A stretch of DNA of 64,000 nucleotides from Bacteroidota bacterium (GCA_016715505.1 JADJZY010000020.1:1-64000); one strand, 5' to 3'; shown: positions 32,416-41,490, numbered from the stretch's first letter. The notes: generated by a model from the sequence alone, not told the origin. Program-made: numbers and translations.

Positions 32416-32423
32416 TAAATTTG
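32416..32423 (+). promoter_or_regulatory. -7 promoter element of the DUF433 antitoxin gene
   Basis: TAAATTTG matches TAnnTTTG and the ATG follows after 4 bases, so the toxin-antitoxin pair probably has its own promoter and a leaderless first gene. Confidence 0.4.
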
Positions 32424-32427
32424 ACAA

Positions 32428-32654
32428 ATGAAGCATTATTCAGAGATCATCACCATTGAAGCTGATAGAAGATTTGGCAAACCTTGTATTAGAGGAATGA
32501 GAATATCAGTTTATGATGTTTTAAGTTGGTTGGCTTCTGGAATGTCGGAATTAGAAATCATCGAAGACTTTCCGGAATTGACAAAAGAAGATATTAAAAA
32601 GCAGTTTTAACCTATGCAGCTGATCGAGAACATAGATTAAAAGTTGTTGCATAA
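32428..32654 (+). CDS. DUF433 antitoxin (one frameshift)
   Basis: DUF433 proteins are small winged-helix antitoxins usually paired with DUF5615 PIN-like toxins. The product reads MKHYSEIITIEADRRFGKPC, IRGMRISVYDVLSWLASGMS and EDFPELTKEDIK. The frame as written stops at 32610, but one extra A in the AAAAA run gives KAVLTYAADREHRLKVVA with a stop at 32652-32654, the normal ending. The restored length is about 75 aa. Its stop overlaps the toxin ATG (TAATG), a sign of translational coupling. Confidence 0.85.
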
Positions 32655-32995
32655 TGAAACTACTATTTGACCAAAACATTTCTTTTAGAATTGTATCAAA
32701 ATTAAAAATCTATTTCCCGGAATGTACTCAAGTACGCTTAGAGGGACTTGAGAATAAGTCAGATTGGAATATTTGGGAATTCGCAAAAATCAATGAATTT
32801 ACAATTGTAACTTTTGATACAGATTTTTATGACATTTCATTAATTCGAGGAATCCCTCCTAAAATAATTTGGCTAAGGTTCGGGAACACATCCACTAGTC
32901 ATTTAATTGACAAACTCATATTAAGTTCTGAGTTGATTAAAGAATTTATTTGTAATAATGACTATATTGAATTAGGCTGTTTAGAAATAGACTAA
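32654..32995 (+). CDS. DUF5615 PIN-like toxin
   Basis: The 113-aa product carries the PIN-like pattern of DUF5615: MKLLFDQNISFRIVSKL with the first acidic residue, SDWNIWEFAKINEFTIVTFD with a second acidic site near TFDTDFYD, and a third segment PPKIIWLRFGNTST. PIN-domain toxins are metal-dependent RNases; activity has not been shown for most DUF5615 members. It is intact and directly coupled to the DUF433 gene. Codon use looks more AT-rich than the flanking kinase, consistent with acquisition. The pair interrupts the usual adjacency of kinase and response regulator. Confidence 0.85.
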   Translation: MKLLFDQNISFRIVSKLKIYFPECTQVRLEGLENKSDWNIWEFAKINEFTIVTFDTDFYDISLIRGIPPKIIWLRFGNTSTSHLIDKLILSSELIKEFICNNDYIELGCLEID

Positions 32996-33154
32996 TAGCA
33001 CTGAACACGAAGTACAGTTTGATGTTTGGGCAATAATGATACCAGAAAATTCTTCGTCTACGCAATCCCACTCTTCGCCAATCGGCCAAAGCAAATTAAC
33101 CTTCAAATCATCTAAATTCAATAACTTTCACCCTACAAAAGTGCCTTTTTCCTC

Positions 33155-33799
33155 ATGTATCATATAGCCATTGTTGACGACCACGTTTTAATAGCCAAAG
33201 CCCTGGCTTCAATTATCAATTCCTATCCCGACTTTCAGGTTTTGTATGAAGTTGAAAATGGAAAAATGCTCCAGGAAAAAATGAAGGAAATGACATATCC
33301 CGGATGTGATACTCTTGGATATTTCCATGCCCATCATGGACGGTTTTGAAACGGCAGCATGGCTGAAACAACATCATCCCGAAGTGTCCATACTGACCCT
33401 TTCTATGCAGGATGATGATCAAAGCCTGATTCGTATGGTGAAAAATGGGGCTAAAGGTTATCTTTAAAAAATGTGGAACCCGACGAATTGATTCATGCCA
33501 TGCGTCAGTTACTTTTAAAAGGATACTACTTTCCCGAATGGGCAGCCTCCAAAGTTTTTCTGAACTTAGGAGAAGAACATGGAGAGCAAACCATTCAAAA
33601 ACTAAAAATCAGCGAACGCGAATTGGAGTTTTTAAAACATTGTTGTACCGAACTCACGTATAAAGAAATCGGACAGGTGATGTTTTGTAGTCCGCGTACA
33701 GTGGAAGGTTACCGGGATGCTCTTTTCCAAAAATTAGATTTAAACACCCGCGTAGGCCTCGCCATGTTTGCTGTTCGAAATGGAATCGTTAAATTGTAA
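33155..33799 (+). CDS. NarL/LuxR-type response regulator (frame-broken)
   Basis: A receiver domain opens MYHIAIVDDHVLIAKALASI with the acidic pair. After removing one G in TCCCGGATG it continues DVILLDISMPIMDGFE with the phospho-acceptor Asp, and then LTLSMQDDD and GAKGYLLKN (one T restored). The LuxR helix-turn-helix is at the end: ISERELEFLKHCCTELTYKE, IGQVMFCSPRTVEGYRDALF. Length (about 215 codons) is normal. It is the likely partner of the HPK7 kinase encoded 1 kb upstream. Target genes are unknown. Confidence 0.88.
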
Positions 33800-33810
33800 A
33801 GTCCCGGATT

Positions 33811-34502
33811 TTATTCATCCAATTTCAAGGGGAAGTAATTTTTTTCAACCTGAAAACGGGCGAGCGTGATATTTTGTTTTTTGATGAATTTTTTCCATTC
33901 ATCCCGATAAGGTGTACAAGCATCATTCTTTGTTCGAATAAAGTGCATGCGCGCAGTGCTGAAATTCACTTCATCGAGAGAAAGCGCCGCGGAACCCACA
34001 TCCTCGCAAGCTCCATTGGTCCAGTAATTCATCTCGCTCATCCCGATTAATTCCCATTGTTTATTCTGAAAACGAAAGGTGAAGTTTTTGGTCCATCGCC
34101 AGACACTACCCCCATAATGATTCACGTTCAATACATTTTTTTCAGTTCAATACTTTCGTAAGGGTCGCCAAAAACACCCCCACATTGTTGACATAAAACC
34201 GCTTCACGTGAATAAGCCGAAAGCCGGTATTGATTCGCTGATAAACCTTGTAAAATAATTAAGGGCCTATGGCATTGTAGCATCCATTCTTGGGCCTGAC
34301 TTATTTCTAACACCAAAACCAAATCACGCATACCATCATTGTTAAAATCACCTCCGGTGGAGTCCATGAGTTGCCATCCAGATGGTATATAGGCCAATAG
34401 ATGGCCTTGTTTGGGTGGAACAGGATAGTTCGGACAAGCCTGAGCATTAAGCTCCGCTTGCAAGCCCATAAAAATAAGCAGAAGGACGATTGAGTATTTC
34501 AT
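33811..34502 (-). CDS. Uncharacterised secreted protein (one frameshift)
   Basis: From the ATG at 34502 there is a signal peptide (MKYSIVLLLIFMGLQAELNAQ), then GWQLMDSTGGDFNNDGMRDL, an FG-GAP-like calcium-binding loop, followed by REAVLCQQCGGVFGDPYESI. A break at about 34130 leads to NVNHYGGSVWRWTKNFTFRF and ELIGMSEMNYWT. The two pieces form one product of about 230 aa. The family is known to me only as uncharacterised. A CQQCGG pair could form a disulfide or bind metal. The gene is convergent with the response regulator. Confidence 0.6.
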
Positions 34503-34620
34503 AAACGAAGACTGCTGCAAATCTACTCCTTCAACCCAAATTTTGTAGTAGCGAAATTTATCCCCTCATGTATTCAAGGGACTGGCACTTCGAACCATAA
34601 CAGTTTGCCCCCATTCAAAC

Positions 34621-34655
34621 AAAAAGCCTGATCATCGTTACGATCAGGCTTTTCT
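34621..34655 (-). terminator. Terminator after sdhB, bidirectional-looking
   Basis: AAAAGCCTGATC and GATCAGGCTTTT form a 12-bp perfect stem with an 8-base loop, with A-rich and T-rich ends. It lies 25 bp after the sdhB stop (minus strand) and marks the end of the sdh operon. Confidence 0.85.
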
Positions 34656-34680
34656 CATTGAATCTTTTAAGTATTAAATC

Positions 34681-35439
34681 CTACAAACTCAATTGAGCAC
34701 TCAGGTATTCGCGATTGAGTCGGGCAATATTCGACAGAGAAATTTCTTTCGGACATTCAGCTTCGCATGCACCGGTATTGGTACAAGCCCCAAAACCTTC
34801 TTTGTCCATCTGCGCCACCATATTCAAAACCCTTGAATTCCTCTCAGGTTCGCCTTGTGGTAATAATGCATATTGAGAAACCTTGGCAGAAGTGAACAAC
34901 ATGGCACTTGAATTTTTACAAGCAGCTACACAGGCCCCACAACCGATACAGGCCGCAGCAGCAAATGCCGCATCAGCTTTATCCTTATCAATCGGCAAGG
35001 CATTGCCATCCTGTGCATTCCCGGTATTCACACTCACGTACCCACCGGCTTGCTGAATACGATCAAAGGCGCTTCGGTTCACCGATAAATCCTTAATCAC
35101 CGGAAAGGCCGCTGCTCTCCATGGTTCAACGGTAATCGTTTCACCATCTTTGAAAGCGCGCATATGCAATTGGCAGGTAGTGGTTCCTTTCCAGGGACCA
35201 TGTGCACGTCCATTGATATGCATACTACACATGCCGCAAATGCCCTCGCGACAATCATGATCAAAAGCAATTGGATCTTTTCCCTCTGTAATCAGTCGTT
35301 CGTTGAGCACATCAAACATCTCAAGGAAACTCATTTCCGTTGAAATATTGTTTGCATCATAGGTGACAAATTCGCCCGGAGCGTTGGTATTGGCCTGCCG
35401 CCATACTTTGAGTTTGAGGTTTATTGTTTTATGTTCCAT
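34681..35439 (-). CDS. sdhB: Succinate dehydrogenase/fumarate reductase iron-sulfur subunit
   Basis: SdhB passes electrons from SdhA to quinone at the inner face of the cytoplasmic membrane. The 252-aa product has the 2Fe-2S ferredoxin ligands in DCREGICGMCSMHINGRAHG. The 4Fe-4S/3Fe-4S clusters are in CIGCGACVAACKNSS and CTNTGACEAECPKEIS. Length and motifs are those of Bacteroidota SdhB. It normally follows sdhA within a few bases; here two foreign-looking genes lie between them, with the nuclease-like gene ending only 17 bp before the sdhB start, so sdhB expression probably depends on read-through. The frame is intact. Confidence 0.97.
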   Translation of the reverse strand: MEHKTINLKLKVWRQANTNAPGEFVTYDANNISTEMSFLEMFDVLNERLITEGKDPIAFDHDCREGICGMCSMHINGRAHGPWKGTTTCQLHMRAFKDGETITVEPWRAAAFPVIKDLSVNRSAFDRIQQAGGYVSVNTGNAQDGNALPIDKDKADAAFAAAACIGCGACVAACKNSSAMLFTSAKVSQYALLPQGEPERNSRVLNMVAQMDKEGFGACTNTGACEAECPKEISLSNIARLNREYLSAQLSL

Positions 35440-35456
35440 ATTGAACTTATTTGCAT

Positions 35457-35915
35457 TTAGTTGATGATTTCAGTAAATGAATGATTTATTTTAATAAAAT
35501 GTCCTTTGTTTGAGTTTAAAGGATCATTTACAATTCTACTTATTTTTACGATGGTTGTTTGATCCAAATTCCTTGGTGCTTCTGCTTCAGAAACGATTAA
35601 TCGTACTTTACGAATGTGATTCTTAAAAACATCCTGTGTGGTTGTAAGAGTCGTATAAAGTTGGCGCAATCCTTTATTGTTATCCTTTCCTTTCAATTCA
35701 ATAAAATGAATCGTATTCTCAACCTCTAATCCAAAATCACATTTATCTATTTTTGAATCAAAAACACAACTGTCCATTCGAATAACCTGAAACTCGCTGC
35801 CATTATTATTTTCTATTCGATAGACTGAGTTACTGAATGCCTTTGGATCCTTTAAGGTTTTCAATCTATCCGAATAAATTGAGCTACATGCTGATATTTT
35901 TTGGCGTAAACTCAT
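35457..35915 (-). CDS. Small nuclease-like protein, PD-(D/E)xK candidate, partner of the ATPase
   Basis: The 152-aa product is not a family I can name. Its centre reads KIDKCDFGLEVENTIHFIEL followed by KGKDNNKGLRQL. An Asp (residue 60) at the end of a strand, then E73-L-K75 in FIELKGKD, fits the D-x(n)-ExK core of PD-(D/E)xK nucleases. A following Q in a helix (LRQLYTTL) is also common there. It starts inside the end of the ATPase gene (ATG overlapping the stop, 35912-35915), so it is translationally coupled. No signal peptide or membrane helix. AT-rich codon use contrasts with sdhA and sdhB. The nuclease assignment is inference from the motif only. Confidence 0.55.
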   Translation of the reverse strand: MSLRQKISACSSIYSDRLKTLKDPKAFSNSVYRIENNNGSEFQVIRMDSCVFDSKIDKCDFGLEVENTIHFIELKGKDNNKGLRQLYTTLTTTQDVFKNHIRKVRLIVSEAEAPRNLDQTTIVKISRIVNDPLNSNKGHFIKINHSFTEIIN

Positions 35916-37033
35916 CCTTGCAATTCTATTTCCATGATTTTATTAAACTCATCACTAAGAATATCTGATACACCATCTATTTGTATTGAATCAATCAATT
36001 TTGTTTCATCATCAATAATATTCTTGGCAATACAACCGCCTTCCTTTTCATCATAAACCAACATATAAGCGCTTACATCTTCAGGATTCAACCAATATTT
36101 CTCCGGAATAATTTCACTCACTTGATCCCTATGGCTTTGCCCAACTGAATAGGCATACATTAAATTGTTTAATGATGTGAGGATGTATGGGGAATGGGTA
36201 GTGAGTAGCGTATTATTTTTTGTTTGAAAATAATTTGCTTCAATAATATTTTTTACTGTTTCATTTTGAACATTAGGAAAACTATTCATTTCTAATTCTT
36301 CGATTGAAAGTAAAAATCTATCCCTTTCTTCAATTCCTTTTATTTTTAACAAATGATGCAGATATAAATAAATAGGCATTAAAGTTTGTACACCACTAGA
36401 AGATTCTTTAAGATCTAACAAGAGATTAGAGTCATTTATTAAAATCTTTATTTTACCATCAACAAATTTATATTTTACACCTAAAATTTTTGAAATATCA
36501 AGTTCAGTATAATCAGCACTAAGTCGGTTAAGTAATTGTGCATATTTATTAAAATACTCTGGTAATACAATGTCTAATTGATTTAATGCAAAAATATTTT
36601 CATACACCGTAGATATAAACATTCTTTCAGCTGGAATATAAACACTATTAGAATTATGAATATCAGAAAACGGATCTTCATTTAAATAATGGTATGATGC
36701 TTTAGAATCAGAATTTCTGTTATAAAAAAACGTTCCTGACTGCGACCGATTGAATTCGATGTAGGAATTAGTGTGCAAGTATTTAGACAAACCGTTACGC
36801 CTTAATCTATCTAAAAAAAGGCTGGTTCTGTCTGTCATTTGATCATCTGACCCAATGACCTTTGCAAAATCAGCCTCTTCAGAGTCAATACTAGTTGTGT
36901 ACAAAATATGCATCAACTTAGCTACCGTACTTTTCCCGGTTCCCTGATCACCTATCAATACATTTACCTTACCCAATGCGAGATTTACTTCCTTGATAGG
37001 ACCAAAATTTTTTATGTGTAAGGTTTCCTTCAA
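35912..37033 (-). CDS. AAA family ATPase (ABC/SMC-like head) inserted in the sdh operon
   Basis: The 373-aa protein begins MKETLHIKNFGPIKEVNLAL, the start of SMC-like AAA ATPases. Walker A is GDQGTGKST at residues 28-36. VYIPAERM lies at about 131-138, a signature-like SSSGVQ at 211-216 and Walker B FLLSIEELEMNSFP at about 240-253, where the usual EEPE is EELE. The H-loop is TTHSPYILTSLNN at about 278-290. The C-terminal 80 residues lack a TOPRIM domain, so it is not an OLD/GajA-type nuclease on its own. It starts 11 bp after the sdhA stop and overlaps the nuclease-like gene. ATPases of this class paired with a small nuclease are typical of phage-defence modules. Confidence 0.85.
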   Translation of the reverse strand: MKETLHIKNFGPIKEVNLALGKVNVLIGDQGTGKSTVAKLMHILYTTSIDSEEADFAKVIGSDDQMTDRTSLFLDRLRRNGLSKYLHTNSYIEFNRSQSGTFFYNRNSDSKASYHYLNEDPFSDIHNSNSVYIPAERMFISTVYENIFALNQLDIVLPEYFNKYAQLLNRLSADYTELDISKILGVKYKFVDGKIKILINDSNLLLDLKESSSGVQTLMPIYLYLHHLLKIKGIEERDRFLLSIEELEMNSFPNVQNETVKNIIEANYFQTKNNTLLTTHSPYILTSLNNLMYAYSVGQSHRDQVSEIIPEKYWLNPEDVSAYMLVYDEKEGGCIAKNIIDDETKLIDSIQIDGVSDILSDEFNKIMEIELQG

Positions 37034-37044
37034 TGATTTAAAAG

Positions 37045-39021
37045 CTATTTATAATTTCTTTGGCTTGGTTTGATCACTTCATAGTTCAGCTCTTCTTTGT
37101 GCAATTCCCATTGGTAATTGCCTTTGTTTTCCCAACAAGCTGCATACATGTATTTGTCATCATGACGCATCGCTTCTCCATCTTCTGTTTGATGTTCTTC
37201 ACGAAAATGGCCACCACAACTTTCTTCGCGGCTCAATGCATCCATACACATCAATTCACCCAGTTCGAGAAAATCTGCAACACGGCCGGCTTTTTCCAAT
37301 TCCTGATTAAACTCTTCTGTCTTACCCGGTACACGAACGTCTTTCCAAAACTCTTCTCGCAAAGCACGTATTTCCTGAATGGCTTGTTTTAATCCGGATT
37401 CATTGCGCGCCATTCCACATTTATCCCACATGATTTTACCCAATTGTTTGTGGAAGTAGTCGACCGATTTGCTGCCTTTGGATTGTATAAAATGATTGAG
37501 CCGATCTTTAACCGCCGCCTCTGCTTCCGCAAATGCCGACTGATTGGTATCGATTTTAGGGGTACGAATTTCATCCGCCAAATAATTTCCGATGGTATAT
37601 GGGATTACAAAATACCCATCGGCCAATCCTTGCATCAAGGCACTTGCGCCTAAACGATTCGCACCATGATCGCTGAAATTAGCTTCTCCCAGAGCATATA
37701 GTCCGGGTACAGTGGTCATCAGTTCATAATCCACCCACAATCCACCCATGGTATAATGCACAGCCGGATAAATACGCATCGGAACTTCGTATGGATTTTC
37801 ACCGGTGATTTTTTCGTACATGTCGAACAGGTTGCCATATTTTTCCTTCACCACAGCTTTACCCATGCGAATAATTTCATCTTTCGATGCATTGGCCATC
37901 CCGTTTTTGGTGGCTTCTGTTTTACCATAGCGTTCAATGGCTGAAGCATAATCCAGGTATACGGCCATTTTACTATTTCCTACACCATAGCCGGCATCAC
38001 AACGCTCTTTGGCAGCCCGGCTGGCCACATCACGCGGCACGAGGTTACCAAAGGCCGGATAACGACGCTCTAAATAATAATCGCGTTCTTCTTCAGGAAT
38101 ATCTGTGGGTTTACGTGTATCATTTTGTTTTTTAGGCACCCAGATACGACCATCATTCCGCAATGATTCAGACATCAGGGTCAATTTACTCTGATGATCA
38201 CCGCTTACCGGAATACAAGTCGGATGGATTTGGGTAAAACAAGGATTGCCAAAATAGGCTCCTTTTTTATGGGCCTTCCATGCTGCTGTCACATTACTAC
38301 CCATGGCGTTTGTCGACAGAAAAAACACATTCCCATAACCACCTGTGCACAGCAATACCGCATGTGCTCCATGTCGTTCAATTTCGCCGGTTACTAAATT
38401 GCGGGCGATGATTCCGCGTGCTTTCCCATCAATCACCACGACATCGAGCATTTCGTGGCGATTGTATTCTTTGATTTTTCCCAAAGACACTTGTCGCATT
38501 TGAGCCGAATAAGCCCCTAATAATAACTGCTGACCGGTTTGTCCGGCTGCATAAAAGGTTCGTTGTACCTGCGTTCCTCCAAATGAACGGTTGCTCAGCA
38601 AACCACCATATTCACGCGCAAAAGGAACACCCTGAGCCACACATTGGTCAATGATATTTCCACTCACTTCTGCCAATCGATGTACGTTGGCCTCACGAGC
38701 CCGGTAATCACCTCCTTTGATGGTATCATAAAACAAACGATACACGCTATCACCATCATTCTGGTAGTTTTTTGCTGCGTTAATACCGCCCTGAGCTGCA
38801 ATGGAGTGAGCACGGCGTCCACTATCCTGAAAACAAAACGTTTTCACGTTATATCCTAATTCTGCAAGGGTGGCTGCGGCCGAAGCTCCGGCTAAACCTG
38901 TACCAACTACGATGATGTCAATACTACGTTTGTTGGCCGGATTCACCAGTTTACAAGTACTCTTGTACATGCTCCACTTTTGAGCAAGTTCGCCGGAAGG
39001 TATTCTGCTGTTTAATGCCAT
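37045..39021 (-). CDS. sdhA: Succinate dehydrogenase/fumarate reductase flavoprotein subunit
   Basis: SdhA oxidises succinate to fumarate with covalently bound FAD. The 658-aa product has the dinucleotide site DIIVVGTGLAGASAAATLAE. The FAD-linking His is in RRAHSIAAQGGINAA. Substrate-side motifs are THPTCIPVSGDH-like (IHPTCIPVSGDHQSK) and PAVHYTMGGLWVDY, with GANRLGASALMQGLADG near the end. Length is typical of Bacteroidota SdhA. It is separated from sdhC by about 110 bp and followed after 11 bp by the ATPase gene rather than sdhB. The frame is intact. Confidence 0.97.
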   Translation of the reverse strand: MALNSRIPSGELAQKWSMYKSTCKLVNPANKRSIDIIVVGTGLAGASAAATLAELGYNVKTFCFQDSGRRAHSIAAQGGINAAKNYQNDGDSVYRLFYDTIKGGDYRAREANVHRLAEVSGNIIDQCVAQGVPFAREYGGLLSNRSFGGTQVQRTFYAAGQTGQQLLLGAYSAQMRQVSLGKIKEYNRHEMLDVVVIDGKARGIIARNLVTGEIERHGAHAVLLCTGGYGNVFFLSTNAMGSNVTAAWKAHKKGAYFGNPCFTQIHPTCIPVSGDHQSKLTLMSESLRNDGRIWVPKKQNDTRKPTDIPEEERDYYLERRYPAFGNLVPRDVASRAAKERCDAGYGVGNSKMAVYLDYASAIERYGKTEATKNGMANASKDEIIRMGKAVVKEKYGNLFDMYEKITGENPYEVPMRIYPAVHYTMGGLWVDYELMTTVPGLYALGEANFSDHGANRLGASALMQGLADGYFVIPYTIGNYLADEIRTPKIDTNQSAFAEAEAAVKDRLNHFIQSKGSKSVDYFHKQLGKIMWDKCGMARNESGLKQAIQEIRALREEFWKDVRVPGKTEEFNQELEKAGRVADFLELGELMCMDALSREESCGGHFREEHQTEDGEAMRHDDKYMYAACWENKGNYQWELHKEELNYEVIKPSQRNYK

Positions 39022-39133
39022 GTTCTGATTTATTTTTTTCGCCGTTACATCGGCGGAGTTATGTTAATGGTTTTTCTTGAATTCTAACAACTCTGTTGGA
39101 TTTAATCAATCCGGAATTGTCCTTGTTTTGGTT

Positions 39134-39802
39134 TTAGTTCAGCCATTCAAAATGAAATGCGAGTGGCATCAAGGCAAACAGCAAACAAATGATCACGGTA
39201 TAGGCAATACCCACCGATTTAATGATGCCATTGTATTTTGGACTGTTGACTCCAAGGGTTTGAAAAGCGCTGGAAAATCCATGCACCAGATGCCAGAATA
39301 AAGCCGCAACGCCTAATAAATAAATCGCTACAATCCAGATATTGCTGAATTCTTCTTTCATTTCTTCGTACAAATTATGGGGTTGGTCGCCACTATACAA
39401 GGCAACCTTAGTTCCAATAAAAAAGTCCTTTAAATGGATCACTAAAAAAATCAACAATAAACTCCCCAACACGCCCATACTTCGGCTATACCATTTACTG
39501 GTCGCATTGCCCGGGTTGACTGCATATTTCACGGGTCTTTTGCGATTGTTCTCGGCCGTTAACATCAGGCCCTGAACAATATGGGCAATGATTCCGACAA
39601 ATAATCCCAATTCGAGGAATCGGACAATCCAGTTATGGCTTAAAAAATGTGCCACGGCATTATACGTCTCACCCTGATCATTCAGGAAGATGCAACTATT
39701 GGCACCCGCATGTACAATGAGAAAGAGGACTAAAAAAATGCCGGTAATGGCCATGACTAATTTTTTACCGATCGATGAGGTGAAATAAGCTTTCCAGGTC
39801 AT
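39134..39802 (-). CDS. sdhC: Succinate dehydrogenase cytochrome b subunit
   Basis: This five-helix diheme-type anchor binds quinone and heme b. From the ATG at 39802 it reads MTWKAYFTSSIGKKLVMAIT, then GIFLVLFLIVHAGANS with a heme-ligand-type His. Further helices follow (LFVGIIAHIVQGLMLTAEN, GVLGSLLLIFLVIHLKDFF, IWIVAIYLLGVAALFWHLVH and GIAYTVIICLLFALMPL). It matches the B-type SdhC of Bacteroidota, and no separate SdhD is needed. I prefer 39802 over the upstream in-frame ATG at 39838, because the promoter box lies at 39836-39843. First gene of the operon. Confidence 0.95.
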   Translation of the reverse strand: MTWKAYFTSSIGKKLVMAITGIFLVLFLIVHAGANSCIFLNDQGETYNAVAHFLSHNWIVRFLELGLFVGIIAHIVQGLMLTAENNRKRPVKYAVNPGNATSKWYSRSMGVLGSLLLIFLVIHLKDFFIGTKVALYSGDQPHNLYEEMKEEFSNIWIVAIYLLGVAALFWHLVHGFSSAFQTLGVNSPKYNGIIKSVGIAYTVIICLLFALMPLAFHFEWLN

Positions 39803-39835
39803 GCGTTTAATTTTATCTTTTTGTTGAAAGTGCCG

Positions 39836-39866
39836 CAAAGATAATCAAACCCGCAAGTAAAGTCAA
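39836..39866 (-). promoter_or_regulatory. Promoter of the sdh operon
   Basis: On the minus strand a TTG (-33) is followed after 20 bases by TATCTTTG, an exact TAnnTTTG -7 box, 33 bases before the sdhC ATG. It would drive sdhC, sdhA, the ATPase, the nuclease-like gene and sdhB together. Confidence 0.6.
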
Positions 39867-40087
39867 TAAGGTTTGTAGGTATCTCATAGATAAGATTCAT
39901 AAAAGCCGACCTCAAACCGAAAAGTGATTGATTTCGGATGATGGGAAATTTGTTCAACCGGGATGATTCATGTTCCAAAAAGCAAGGGCAATAAGGGTTT
40001 GAACGAAAAAACAAACCTAACATGGGTCTGAATCCCCAGCGTAACTCCTATTCCGCCATTTGCACATTTTGGATGATCCTTGTAAGT

Positions 40088-40990
40088 CTACGGCTTCAGT
40101 ATAATGCTTCCGGAAACAGCCCGGCCCTCAAATCGTGCTGCTTTAAAGTTTGATTTCTGCATTAAATAGGTCTTTATTTCTTCCAAACATGCCTGTTCGC
40201 AGGGCCCCTCAGCTTCAATCGTTTCCAGTTGACCATGCTTGTTAATAAGCAGACGAAAAGCACAGGACTTCCCACTTCCCTGAGGCGCCAGGCATGGAAA
40301 TCGTTTGAGCAATTGAGCACTCAAATCGGCAGGTGCTTTAGCCGATTCATAATGCTCCACATATTTCACTTTATGGCCGGAACTGTCCCATTGGCGCTGA
40401 AAAATGACCTGTTTTCCTTTATGGCATTTTTCCCTTTTCATGGTTCCATTGGGCCAATATTCGGCTAAATATTGATGCCAGCTGCTTCTTTCGAAATGGC
40501 GTTTAAACATCAGGTAACCTTGTTGTGGGTGAAATTTCCAAATCGTATCCAGGTTATTCCCCGCGGCATCCATTCTTTGTTGAGAAATACAAACGCCGCT
40601 CAGCGTATCAAAACTTTGTCGCCAGTAGCCTCCTTCCCCATTCATGACCGAATCCCTGTTGCTCACTTGTTTTCCCGCCCTGGCATATTGTTTCCAAATG
40701 CCTGCCGCAAAACCACGTTCATTCAAATAACCTTCCTGCCGCCAATGACCCTCCGCCGTAAATACACAAAAGGCACCCAGCCAAACACTGCCATGCCTGT
40801 TTTTGCTCAATGCTTCTAGGCGCAACTGCCCGGACCGGTCGCGGGCCTGAATATAAAACAGATTCGTTTCTACAGAATCGGTTTGATACACCCAGTCAGC
40901 GTCCAGTTCCGGAACCAGTTGAGCGCTACCATGCTCAAAATCAGCACAGATTACCAAACCACAAATCAAGCACATCCAAGCCTTCATCAT
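40088..40990 (-). CDS. Secreted protein with MORN-like repeats and TonB-C-like end
   Basis: I take the ATG at 40990, which gives a signal peptide (MMKAWMCLICGLVICADFEH ending near SAQ) and a 300-aa product. The middle has short MORN/YwqK-like units (GHWRQEGYLNERGFAAGIWK, HQYLAEYWPNGTMKREKCHK). The last 80 residues (CAFRLLINKHGQLETIEAEG, ARFEGRAVSGSIIL) resemble the C-terminal domain of energy-transducer TonB proteins as used in many Bacteroidota secreted proteins. Its role is unknown. It stands alone, downstream of nothing recognisable, and the frame is intact. Confidence 0.55.
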   Translation of the reverse strand: MMKAWMCLICGLVICADFEHGSAQLVPELDADWVYQTDSVETNLFYIQARDRSGQLRLEALSKNRHGSVWLGAFCVFTAEGHWRQEGYLNERGFAAGIWKQYARAGKQVSNRDSVMNGEGGYWRQSFDTLSGVCISQQRMDAAGNNLDTIWKFHPQQGYLMFKRHFERSSWHQYLAEYWPNGTMKREKCHKGKQVIFQRQWDSSGHKVKYVEHYESAKAPADLSAQLLKRFPCLAPQGSGKSCAFRLLINKHGQLETIEAEGPCEQACLEEIKTYLMQKSNFKAARFEGRAVSGSIILKP

Positions 40991-41192
40991 CCCTGAGATT
41001 GAGAAGACAAAGATGCTGATGGAGTCCATGAGGAAGTGATGGTTTTGAGTGAACCTGCATTTTATTGTGTCATTGTATCCAATCCCTGATTCAACTACTT
41101 GGGTATTGCAAAGGTCATATAGCAAAAAGCGCAGGTCCTGCCGTCAGACATACTTTGGTACACTTCGGCCGATTATTCACAGACGCTGACCA

Positions 41193-41476
41193 CTATTCAT
41201 AAATCCTCTTTTCGGGATTTTGCCGGGTATCGAATAACCGTAATAAAACGATATGCGTTCCAAATTCTTTATAGATTATCGTGTTGTGCTTTGTTACCAC
41301 ACATTTACGGAATCTTCGTTTTTTATTTAAAAATTGTTTGGATTCTGAAGAATTTGATCAATTGTATCTCGAAGCACTCTTAAATCGATCTTACTTTTGC
41401 GTCCATTTGCTTCTAAATAAAGCAAAATAGCATCCAAATCCGACTCCGCAATTTCCGTCCAAACGATTTCCTTCAT
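41193..41476 (-). CDS. ParE/RelE-type toxin (one frameshift)
   Basis: Too broken to stand out as an open frame. From the ATG at 41476 it reads MKEIVWTEIAESDLDAILLY, LEANGRKSKIDLRVLRDTID and QILQNP. With one A restored in CCAAAC it continues KQFLNKKRRFRKCVVTKHNT, IIYKEFGTHIVLLRLFDTRQ, NPEKRIYE and a TAG at 41193. The N-terminal WTExAxxDL opening, the central NPxxF and the final strand-rich xxxLRLFDTRQNP are characteristic of plasmid-stabilisation ParE/RelE toxins. ParE members poison gyrase and RelE members cleave mRNA; the sequence does not decide which. The gene for a small partner lies directly upstream. Confidence 0.75.
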
Positions 41477-41490
41477 TGACCACAAACCAG

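Noticed and set aside
35912..37033. An OLD/GajA-type nuclease for the ATPase
   Set aside because: No TOPRIM-like acidic motifs are present after the ATPase domain; the nuclease candidate is the separate small gene.
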